This document shows positions 7,613-15,147 of a DNA stretch of 29,847 nucleotides, piece after piece. Numbering within the stretch: position 1 is the stretch's first letter; every line of letters begins with the position of its first letter. Under the pieces are notes generated by a model. The model saw nothing but the letters and a program-made list of their open reading frames with translations. It made no database searches and had not been told where the DNA came from. This DNA comes from Bdellovibrio sp. (GTDB lineage: Bacteria > Myxococcota > SpSt-1050), in the NCBI GenBank assembly GCA_020725805.1, contig DYEF01000092.1:1-29847 (forward strand), read 5' to 3'. Position numbers and translations under genes: made by a program.

Positions 7613-9922
7613 ATGCGGTTTTCCTTCAAGGGTATAAAGTTACAAAATCTGATTTTAATATGTTCACTTATTTTCCTTCTGCCACTTCTCCTTGTGTTGA
7701 AATACTATCAGTATTCTGAACAGAAGAACGAGATTATCGAAAGTTTTAATACATCAAGACAGATTACTGATAATAACATAATTACTTCAATAAAACTCGC
7801 CGATAATGCATATCATATTATAGAAGAATCGGTCAAAGACAAGCTCGAGAAATTCCTTACGGAACTTCACAATGTTTATATTGCCGCCGGCGGCGACCTG
7901 AATAAGGTTGATCTTACAAGATATAAGAACGAGTTAAAATTCGAGTATAAGGCAGGGCTTGATTTTTACATCATCGATGAAAATAATGTGATTGTCAAAA
8001 CAACTTATCTCAAGGATCTGGGACTCGATTTCAGAAAATTCCCTGATTTATCAGTCTCTTTGGACAGAATAAGGACCGGGGATAAGTTTGTTCTCGACCG
8101 CCTTACTGTTGAGACACTCACAGGCAGGTACAGGGTATTTGCGTATCTGCCGACCTATGACCACAGATATATCCTCGAGGCAGGCTGCGGGCTGCTGCAG
8201 TTCAGCGATATCCTCAACCAGTACAATTTTATGCGGATTGCAGAGAGAATCAAAGAGGTAAATCCCCTCGTCGAATATATCAGAGTCTATGACAGACACG
8301 GATATATCTTCGGCAATCCTGATTACAGGCCTGATGATGAACTGCAAAAAAGAATTCTGAATATGTTTTACAAGAGAGAAGGGACAAAGTTCGATTTCGA
8401 GGATAGGGACAGATACTTTATATTCGTTGACCTGAATGACCCCCGTTATCCGACAGATGCAAGTAAGATCGTCGAGGTAAAATACAGGACATATCTTGTC
8501 AGGGAGAGGATAAAGAGGGCATTACTTGATGTCATTCTGAATGGTCTGCTCCTTTTCCTGATAGTGCTTTTTATCGCCTATGTAATATCTTATCTGATAA
8601 ACTATCCTATCACCAAAATGGTCAGGGAGATAGAAGAGATATCATCCGGTAATTTCAGCAGCAGAATCGGTGAGTCTGATATATCAGAGCTCAACAGACT
8701 TGCGCAGTATATAAACCGTATGGTGGACAGTATTGAGGAACATATAGCGAGGATAAAAAAACAGCAGGAAGAGACCAAAAGGCTCGAAAATCAGCTGAGG
8801 CAGTCACAGAAGATGGAGGCTGTAGGGCTTCTTGCCGGAGGTATTGCCCACGATTTCAATAATATTATGTCTGCCATACTGGGATATACAAATCTTCTGC
8901 AGATGCAGTTTGCAGATAATAAGGAGGTGAAGAACAGGCTCGACCAAATAGTTTCAGCCATTGAAAGAGGTACCAGACTGATAAGAGTACTTCTGACATT
9001 CAGCCGCAGACAGAATATCTCTCTCAGGATTATCGACCTTAACGAGATTATCAGCGGAATCAGCAAACTCCTCAGAAGGATTATAGGTGAAGATATAAGA
9101 CTGAATGTTAAATTCTCCAATGAGTCTGCCAGTATAATGGCCGATATAACAAATATCGAACAGGTTATTATGAATCTGGTGACAAATGCCCGTGATGCAA
9201 TGCCTCAGGGAGGTGATATCACGATGGAGATTCAGATTTCGGATGTAGATGAATCAAAATCACTTGAGCACAATGTAAAGGCCGGCAAATATGTGCTTAT
9301 GAGGGTTTCGGATACCGGAAAAGGTATCAGCAGGGATATCATTGATAAGATTTTCGATCCGTTTTTTACCACGAAGGAGGCCGGCAAGGGTACTGGACTC
9401 GGACTTTCCGTCGTATATTCTATCGTAAAGCAGCATAACGGTTTCATTGAGGTTACGTCGGAGAGCGATAAAGGGACGACCTTCGATATATACTTCCCCT
9501 ATAAGGAAGACGCCCTGAATGAAGAGAACAGGGAATTAGCTGCGGATTTTATAGAAGGGGGCAGCGAGACCATTCTCCTTGTGGAGGATGATACGGATAT
9601 ACGAAACAGCCTCAGATTCATACTTGAGAGATACGGTTATAAGGTCCTTGAGGCATCTACCGGGCTTGAAGGTTATGAAGTATTTGCAGAAAACAGCGAT
9701 AAGATAGACCTAATCATTTCGGATGTGGTTATGCCGGAACTGAGTGGTGTAAAGATGTATGACAAAATTTCGAAGATAAAGGGCGATGTAAAGATTATTT
9801 TTATGAGCGGATACAGTGAAGAGATACTCGAGCAGCGGACAAGCAGAAATCTGGAAGTACTTTTCAAGCCGGTTCCGCCCGCAGAACTTTTAAGAAAGAT
9901 CCGTGAAAAACTGAAAGGCTGA
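7613..9922 (+). CDS. Membrane-bound hybrid sensor histidine kinase with C-terminal receiver
   Basis: 769 residues. Transmembrane segment 1 about 12-30; an extracytoplasmic sensor of about 270 residues, which may be a double-Cache fold (not provable by eye); transmembrane segment 2 about 304-330; HAMP about 331-383; a coiled coil (EEHIARIKKQQEETKRLENQLRQSQKMEA) into the H-box GGIAHDFNN with His413 as phosphorylation site. ATP-binding motifs follow: N-box Asn521-Ala529 (NLVTNARDA), DTGKGI at 567, DPFFTTK, and GTGLGLS at 593. The receiver domain is about 650-769 with an acidic pair in LLVEDDTD, phosphoacceptor Asp704 (SDVVMP) and Lys in FKPVPP. There is no output domain and no separate regulator beside it, so phosphate probably passes to a partner elsewhere. 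The ligand is unknown. Confidence 0.9.
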   Translation: MRFSFKGIKLQNLILICSLIFLLPLLLVLKYYQYSEQKNEIIESFNTSRQITDNNIITSIKLADNAYHIIEESVKDKLEKFLTELHNVYIAAGGDLNKVDLTRYKNELKFEYKAGLDFYIIDENNVIVKTTYLKDLGLDFRKFPDLSVSLDRIRTGDKFVLDRLTVETLTGRYRVFAYLPTYDHRYILEAGCGLLQFSDILNQYNFMRIAERIKEVNPLVEYIRVYDRHGYIFGNPDYRPDDELQKRILNMFYKREGTKFDFEDRDRYFIFVDLNDPRYPTDASKIVEVKYRTYLVRERIKRALLDVILNGLLLFLIVLFIAYVISYLINYPITKMVREIEEISSGNFSSRIGESDISELNRLAQYINRMVDSIEEHIARIKKQQEETKRLENQLRQSQKMEAVGLLAGGIAHDFNNIMSAILGYTNLLQMQFADNKEVKNRLDQIVSAIERGTRLIRVLLTFSRRQNISLRIIDLNEIISGISKLLRRIIGEDIRLNVKFSNESASIMADITNIEQVIMNLVTNARDAMPQGGDITMEIQISDVDESKSLEHNVKAGKYVLMRVSDTGKGISRDIIDKIFDPFFTTKEAGKGTGLGLSVVYSIVKQHNGFIEVTSESDKGTTFDIYFPYKEDALNEENRELAADFIEGGSETILLVEDDTDIRNSLRFILERYGYKVLEASTGLEGYEVFAENSDKIDLIISDVVMPELSGVKMYDKISKIKGDVKIIFMSGYSEEILEQRTSRNLEVLFKPVPPAELLRKIREKLKG

Positions 9923-9926
9923 AGTT

Positions 9927-12233
9927 TCAGACTTTTCTCATTATTGATTTAATAAAACCTGTATCGCCTGTCTTGATACCGGAGGCATTTGCCTCATCTG
10001 TATCGATGTGCATTGCCAGTCTGAAGTTCTTATCTACCCTTACGAGTACTTCGTCGAATGTAATTCCTCTCTCACCCTCAACCATTACCTGTACAAGGTC
10101 CTTGTCCTTGATTCCGAATCTTAAAGCGTCTTCGAATGACATATGGATATGTCTCAGTGCCAGAATAACGCCCTTTTCTATTGTTATCTTTCCATTTGGC
10201 CCTTCGATTGTGAGTCCGGGTGTACCTTCGATATCTCCCGATGCCCTGATGGGGGCCTGAATTCCGAGTCTGAACTCCTCTGTCATTGCAATCTCAACCT
10301 GTGTTTTATCCCTCTCAGGACCCAGAATCCTTACATTGTCTATTCTCCCCTTTGGTCCTATCAGGTTTACCTTCTCCTTACAGGCGTATTGCCCCGGTTG
10401 TGAGAGTTCCTTGTCAATGGTAAGTTTGTATCCCTCACCGAAGAGTTTATCCACATCCCCTCTCGAGAGATGTATGTGGTGTGCCGAGACCTCTACCGGA
10501 ATCGGTATTGGTTTGATTCTGCTTATTTCCTGAGAGATTTCATAATTTCTTAATGCCTCGAGACTCTCCCTTGCAATCATAAACTCCTCATCGGTCGGGA
10601 CAACAAGTACCTTTACCCTTGAGTTGCTTGAGGTTATGTCGCATATCTGTTTGAAGCCGTTTGCACTCCTGTTCAGGTCTTCGTCGATTTCAATACCCAT
10701 AAATTCCAGACCCTGTAGGGATAGATTCCTTACGAGTGCAGAGCCCTGTCCTATGCCTCCCGTGAAGATTATAAGGTCCACTCCGCCCATTGCGGCGATA
10801 TAGGAACCTATATACTTTCTGATGCGGTAAGCAAATGACTTAATGGCTATCAGTGCGCGGTAGTCCGACTGATTTGCGGCATTCTCGATTTCCCTCATAT
10901 CGTTTGATATACCCGAGATACCTCTCAGTCCCGAAAATTTGTTGATGACCTTATCCAGCTGGTTGTAGTCCATATTTTCATTCCGCATTATGTGAATGAG
11001 CACTCCCGGGTCGATGTCACCGCATCTCGTACCCATAATCAGACCTTCTGCCGGTGTAAATCCCATACTCGTATCCACCGACCTGCCGTGGTCGATTGCA
11101 CAGACAGAACAGCCGTTCCCGAGATGACAGGCAATTATCGAGAGAGAGGAGTATCTCCGTTTCAGGAATTCGGCAGCCTTAAGGGAGACATAGGCGTGAG
11201 ATGTCCCGTGAAAGCCGTATCTCCTTATCTTTTTCTGTGAATAGTATTCGTACGGCAATGCATACAGGAAAGCATAGGGAGGCATTGTCTGATGAAAAGC
11301 CGTATCGAAGACCGCTATATGGACGGCCTTTCTGAAGAGTTGTCTTGATTCCCGTATGCCGGTCAGATTTACGGGGTTATGCAGCGGGGCATAGAGATTT
11401 GCCTTCTCTATCTCCTTCTCTACTTCCTCTGTAATGACGGTAGGGGCGTTGTATTTTTCGCCTCCGTGTACTACCCTGTGTCCGACAATATCTATCTCGT
11501 CAGGATTCCTGATTATCCTGAATTTTTCGGAGGTAAGGATTCTGATGACGTCCAGAAATGCCTCTTTGTGGTCGGATGCGGATATAATATGCTTCTCTTC
11601 CTGTGAGTTGTAACTGAATTTATGGACTGTCTGGTTTTCACCTATTCTCTCGACAATCCCCTTGAAGGGCTCATCCGGTCTGTAAGTGTCATAGTATGCA
11701 TACTTGAGGGAGGAGGAGCCGCAGTTGATGACGAGTATCTGTTTTCTCTTCTCCGAATTCAGTGTAATATGGCCGTCCTTATAACTTCCGGTCTCCTGAG
11801 ATGCCTTTGAAATCTCCGAGACTCTCTTCATCATAAGTTTCGACAGGTATGCTATTGCCGAGGGTTCTGTCATAAGAGCCTTTGTGAACATACTCTGCGG
11901 GATGAGCAGAATTTCGGAATGTGTGCTGCCTACCACGTTTGCAACCGTCTTCTCATTGGTCATCAGGGCAATCTCTCCGAAAATTTCGTACTCCCTGAGG
12001 CTGCCGATTATTTTTCTGCTCCCGTCGTTTTCCACTCTTATGATATTTACACCGCCCGAGAGAATAATACCGAGGAATCTCCCTTTTTCCTCCTCCTCGA
12101 TTACGGCCTCATTCTCCTCGACAGTGACGAGTTTTGAGCCGTCGATGATAATCCCTATTTTCTCTTCCGAAAATCCCTTAAAGAGTTCGACCTTTTCACT
12201 CAGGATTGAAATGACAGACTCTCTTGAAAGCAT
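9927..12233 (-). CDS. Fusion of cyclic-nucleotide-binding-like domain, acetate kinase and PduL-type phosphotransacylase
   Basis: 768 residues in one uninterrupted frame. Residues about 17-135: CRP/cNMP-binding fold, with FGEIALM at 85-91 as the phosphate-binding cassette, but Thr96 where the usual Arg sits. Residues about 165-565: complete acetate kinase with NCGSSSLK (170-177), GHRVVHGG (Arg253), DTAFHQTMP (Asp310), YGFHGTSH (His342), HLGNGCS, GTRCGDIDPG (Arg403), FTGGIGQGS and a C-terminal TDEEFMIARE (Glu549/550). Residues about 576-768: PduL with HHIHLS (585-590), CKEKVNLIGPKG, GIQAPIRASGD, RHIHMS (694-699) and HIDTDEANA (His742), covering the metal-ligand motifs. Predicted chemistry: acetyl-CoA plus phosphate to acetyl phosphate, then to acetate with ATP formed (reversible); propionyl substrates are possible. 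No signal peptide, so cytosolic. GAGGAGG (12241-12247) precedes ATG 12233. It ends 4 bases from the convergent kinase gene. Confidence 0.9.
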   Translation of the reverse strand: MLSRESVISILSEKVELFKGFSEEKIGIIIDGSKLVTVEENEAVIEEEEKGRFLGIILSGGVNIIRVENDGSRKIIGSLREYEIFGEIALMTNEKTVANVVGSTHSEILLIPQSMFTKALMTEPSAIAYLSKLMMKRVSEISKASQETGSYKDGHITLNSEKRKQILVINCGSSSLKYAYYDTYRPDEPFKGIVERIGENQTVHKFSYNSQEEKHIISASDHKEAFLDVIRILTSEKFRIIRNPDEIDIVGHRVVHGGEKYNAPTVITEEVEKEIEKANLYAPLHNPVNLTGIRESRQLFRKAVHIAVFDTAFHQTMPPYAFLYALPYEYYSQKKIRRYGFHGTSHAYVSLKAAEFLKRRYSSLSIIACHLGNGCSVCAIDHGRSVDTSMGFTPAEGLIMGTRCGDIDPGVLIHIMRNENMDYNQLDKVINKFSGLRGISGISNDMREIENAANQSDYRALIAIKSFAYRIRKYIGSYIAAMGGVDLIIFTGGIGQGSALVRNLSLQGLEFMGIEIDEDLNRSANGFKQICDITSSNSRVKVLVVPTDEEFMIARESLEALRNYEISQEISRIKPIPIPVEVSAHHIHLSRGDVDKLFGEGYKLTIDKELSQPGQYACKEKVNLIGPKGRIDNVRILGPERDKTQVEIAMTEEFRLGIQAPIRASGDIEGTPGLTIEGPNGKITIEKGVILALRHIHMSFEDALRFGIKDKDLVQVMVEGERGITFDEVLVRVDKNFRLAMHIDTDEANASGIKTGDTGFIKSIMRKV

Positions 12234-12254
12234 ATGTGTGCCTCCTCAAAAGAT

Positions 12255-12287
12255 AGTTTACTATACATAACAGGTTGCATAATACAA
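12255..12287 (-). promoter_or_regulatory. Promoter region of the AckA-PduL fusion gene
   Basis: On the minus strand, TTGTAT (12287-12282), a 16-base spacer and TATAGT (12265-12260) lead to a leader of about 20 bases carrying GAGGAGG. An overlapping TAAACT (12260-12255) is an alternative -10 and belongs to a 10-base sequence also found before the metallopeptidase gene (27416-27407). Confidence 0.45.
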
Positions 12288-12311
12288 TAAAATAAAACAG
12301 GAGACTTTTCT

Positions 12312-12364
12312 GTATGAGGTATTTGAACTGCTGCAATTGTCTCTCAAAGGATTGTGTCTCATAC
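12312..12364 (+). repeat. Inverted and direct repeats in the divergent intergenic region
   Basis: The 266-base gap 12234-12499 separates divergent genes and holds both promoters. Inside it GTATGAG (12312-12318) is mirrored by CTCATAC (12358-12364), and ATTGTCTCTC (12336-12345) is repeated as ATTGTGTCTC (12351-12360). These could be regulator sites; no tRNA or terminator structure was seen. Chance cannot be excluded for repeats this short. Confidence 0.3.
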
Positions 12365-12461
12365 TGATGATTACTGCCCATTAAGGGTATCTCTTTAATA
12401 CAGTATTGCAATGCGGCAAACTCACAGGACGGGTTCCCTTTGCTCACTCTTTACATTATAT

Positions 12462-12490
12462 TTGACTGATAGTAAAAATTTGAATATCAT
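12462..12490 (+). promoter_or_regulatory. Promoter for the prepilin peptidase unit
   Basis: TTGACT (12462-12467), 17 bases, TATCAT (12485-12490). The predicted start, about 12497, is almost at ATG 12500, so the mRNA would be nearly leaderless; a GAGG at 12492-12495 would then fall outside the transcript. Either transcription starts upstream or the ATG is read without a leader. Confidence 0.4.
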
Positions 12491-12499
12491 TGAGGCAGT

Positions 12500-12970
12500 A
12501 TGTTCGAACTTCTTACATTCTCCTGCCTTGTTGTCATAGGGACTATTGCCTCGATAACGGATTTCAGGGAAAGGAAGATATATAATTCGGTTACATATCC
12601 TTCCATCCTTCTGGGTTTTATACTCTGGTCGGTCAATTCAGGTGTGGATGGTTTCATTATGAGTGTTATCGGATTCGGTATAGCATTCGGAATCTATCTG
12701 ATAATATTCTTTCTGGGCGGATTTGGGGCAGGTGATGTGAAATTTGCTGCAGCTATAGGGGCAATTATGGGGTATCCGTCGGTTATCAGCTGGATTGTGA
12801 TATCAGCTATAGTCGGCGGAATCTTTGCACTTATGCTTCTCGTAAGGTTCAGACTCAAGAAGGCCGAAAGATTTCAGATGAAAGAGAGTATATTTATACC
12901 GTTCGGACCTCCTATGGCACTTGCAGTTCTGATTACATACGGATATAATTATCTGATGCCGGGTATGTGA
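12500..12970 (+). CDS. A24-family prepilin peptidase (short, TadV/CpaA-like)
   Basis: 156 residues, almost all membrane-spanning (about five to six segments). The two aspartates of the A24 peptidases are visible: Asp21 in SITDFRERKIYN and Asp79 in GFGAGDVKF (GxGD). These enzymes cut the leader of type IV pilin-like proteins at the cytoplasmic face of the inner membrane. The N-methyltransferase domain of PilD is absent, as in TadV/CpaA forms. No pilin, ATPase or secretin gene lies in the window. Its TGA overlaps the ATG of the next gene (TGATG at 12968-12972), so translation is probably coupled to the Cys-rich lipoprotein. Confidence 0.82.
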   Translation: MFELLTFSCLVVIGTIASITDFRERKIYNSVTYPSILLGFILWSVNSGVDGFIMSVIGFGIAFGIYLIIFFLGGFGAGDVKFAAAIGAIMGYPSVISWIVISAIVGGIFALMLLVRFRLKKAERFQMKESIFIPFGPPMALAVLITYGYNYLMPGM

Positions 12971-15147
12971 TGAGAAATATCGTTTTAATAATCGGCCTTT
13001 ATTTTCTTTTATCCTGCCAGTCCTGTGAGAATGAATTTACCTGTGAAAGGTCATCCTGTATGCCCGGTAATTGTCTCTACAACGGCCAGTGCGTTCAGGT
13101 GGTTGGCAATGTCTGCACCCAGAACAGCTCCTGTATTTCGGGTATCTGTATCAGGGGCGCCGGTAAGGATTACGGATACTGTACCTATAACTGTGTTCAG
13201 GATACGGATTGTCCGGATAAATACAGTTGTCTCGGAAATCCGAGAATGTGTGTCTTTACCGGAGACATTAACGGTTGCAGTACAGATGCGGATTGCGGAG
13301 TCTGCGGACACTGTGTAAACGACAGATGTTCTAAGGAATACGGATGCCCGTATTCACTCTATATGTGCAATACTGTTGTCGATTGTCCGTATTGTATGAA
13401 TTGTGTAAGCGGTCTCTGTGTACCCATAGAAGGGTGTACCGGTTCGATGTGCCTTAACAATGAAGACTGTGGCGGCTGTGCCGTTTGTGTCAATGGTCTT
13501 TGTAAAAATCCGGAGGGATGTAAATATCCGCCATGTAATGCCGATACAGACTGTCCCTACGGATTCTTCTGTAACCAGAAGACAGGTGAATGCAGAAAGA
13601 AGGGGATGTCCGAAATAGGAAAGTCCTGTATGCCTGATGCTGGCATGGATATAACCGATGCAGAGGGAGACCTGAGTTGCGAGAGCGGTCTCTGTCTGTA
13701 TGATGACGGAAGTTTCTACTGCTCTGTGGACTGCACACAGGACAGTTCCCTCTGCCCGTATAATTACACCTGTTCCATATACAGCGGGGGAATGAGAGTC
13801 TGTAAGAAAAAGAAATCGGTATATACCGGCATTGCCTGCCTAAGAGATTCGGACTGTAATGCCAGCAAACACGAGGCCTGCATATATGTGGCAGATTCGC
13901 AGAGCAGTGCAGGGGCATATTGCAGTCAGCCGTTTACGGACGGATTCGGTCTGGGTTATACCTGCGAGCAGCACGGAGATTGTCAGACCAATCTATGTCC
14001 GGACAACAGGATATGCAGTAAGCCCTGCGGGAGGGACAAGGACTGTCCGCGCGGCTATGTCTGTGAGAATCTCAAATTTGATATCAACGGGGCGAAGGTC
14101 ACACTGAAAGGGTGTATAGCCAGGTATTTTACTTACGGAAGAATCGGTGATATCTGTAATGAAAATATCCTCTGCAGGGAGGGTCTGTTCTGTCCGAAGG
14201 ATGATATAAATCTTCCGTCACCTGTCTGCACAAAGGAGTGTCTCTCCTCCGATGATTGTATCGACAATTATGAATGCCGTCCTGATGACCTGTATTCAAC
14301 CGGCAAATCGCTATGTCTGCCGGTGATGCAGGTAAGGGACTGTGTCTCGGATTCTGAATGTAAAGACAATAAGGTATGTTCTGTCTTTGTCGGTGAGAAT
14401 AAGGAATACAGTATATCCTGTACAGATGCACTGGAGGGTAGAGACCCGCTTATGAGTTGTTCCTTTACTACGGGATATCCGGGATGCCGCAATAATATGT
14501 GTACATATTACAATTACTGTGACCGTTTGTGTAACTCATTATCGGATTGCGGAAGTGATACTCTGAGGTGTGACTATTCTCCTCTGAAACTTGCCGATTC
14601 CTCTCTTAGATTTACTCTGGCCTGCAGGCTCAGAAACGGTTCACTCAGGAGTTGTACTACCGATAAGGACTGTATCCTGCCGGAAATCTGCCGCAGATTT
14701 ATTTCGTTTGACGGAATGTATGAAAAGAACGCCTGTATGCTGCCTGTCCCGGGAGGTCAGTCTTTCGGCTCGAGTTGTAATCCGCAGACAGTCGAGCCCA
14801 AGTGTGCAAGTGACCTCTGCAGTGATGACGGTATATGTACCAGATTCTGTCTCTCGGATTCTGACTGTGGGGAGTCTATGAAATGCGATGTCTCGCACGC
14901 AAGGCTCTCAAGCGGGAGCGAACTCTATTTTATGGGTTGCAGGCCGGACAAGAAGCGCGGTCAGCTCGGAGACCCCTGTCCGTCCGGCTGGCTGGACTGT
15001 GAATATAATCTGTTCTGTTACAATGACGGAGAACAGTCCTTCTGTACCAAATCCTGCGATAAGGATAATCCTCTGGACTGTGCACCTCCCGGAAACATCT
15101 GCACGGAAATCAATCAGAATTATATCTGTGTCCCTGTGAGTAAATAA
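12970..15147 (+). CDS. Large Cys-rich lipoprotein with repeated CxxDxDC modules
   Basis: 725 residues from ATG 12970 (a GTG at 12967 would add one residue). The signal MRNIVLIIGLYFLLSC gives a lipobox L-L-S-C with Cys16. The rest is built from more than a dozen short modules, each with a CxxDxDC-like start (CSTDADC, CNADTDC, CLRDSDC, CGRDKDC, CTTDKDC, CLSDSDC and others) and a trailing Gly-x-Cys pattern. Such arrays, probably disulfide-bonded, are common in myxobacterial surface lipoproteins; ligands are unknown. There is no catalytic motif. Its TAA overlaps the ATG of the following gene by one base (15147). Coupling with the prepilin peptidase and beta-helix genes suggests a shared envelope role. 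Confidence 0.8.
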   Translation: MRNIVLIIGLYFLLSCQSCENEFTCERSSCMPGNCLYNGQCVQVVGNVCTQNSSCISGICIRGAGKDYGYCTYNCVQDTDCPDKYSCLGNPRMCVFTGDINGCSTDADCGVCGHCVNDRCSKEYGCPYSLYMCNTVVDCPYCMNCVSGLCVPIEGCTGSMCLNNEDCGGCAVCVNGLCKNPEGCKYPPCNADTDCPYGFFCNQKTGECRKKGMSEIGKSCMPDAGMDITDAEGDLSCESGLCLYDDGSFYCSVDCTQDSSLCPYNYTCSIYSGGMRVCKKKKSVYTGIACLRDSDCNASKHEACIYVADSQSSAGAYCSQPFTDGFGLGYTCEQHGDCQTNLCPDNRICSKPCGRDKDCPRGYVCENLKFDINGAKVTLKGCIARYFTYGRIGDICNENILCREGLFCPKDDINLPSPVCTKECLSSDDCIDNYECRPDDLYSTGKSLCLPVMQVRDCVSDSECKDNKVCSVFVGENKEYSISCTDALEGRDPLMSCSFTTGYPGCRNNMCTYYNYCDRLCNSLSDCGSDTLRCDYSPLKLADSSLRFTLACRLRNGSLRSCTTDKDCILPEICRRFISFDGMYEKNACMLPVPGGQSFGSSCNPQTVEPKCASDLCSDDGICTRFCLSDSDCGESMKCDVSHARLSSGSELYFMGCRPDKKRGQLGDPCPSGWLDCEYNLFCYNDGEQSFCTKSCDKDNPLDCAPPGNICTEINQNYICVPVSK

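Noticed and set aside
9918-9930. Terminator between the convergent kinase and fusion genes
   Set aside because: Stops are 4 bases apart and no hairpin with a T-tract is visible in either direction; any terminator would have to lie inside the opposing coding sequence.
9927-10510. PduL domain as a sign of a bacterial microcompartment locus
   Set aside because: No shell-protein gene lies in the window, and the PduL part is internal to the chain without an encapsulation peptide.
12196-12447. Minus-strand frame of 83 codons upstream of the fusion gene, with one hydrophobic stretch
   Set aside because: It overlaps the start, ribosome site and promoter of the fusion gene, has no ribosome site of its own and no recognisable family.
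13025-14898. Several open frames of 70-140 codons on both strands inside the Cys-rich lipoprotein gene
   Set aside because: They are by-products of its repetitive TGT/TGC and GAT-rich codons; no ribosome sites or families.
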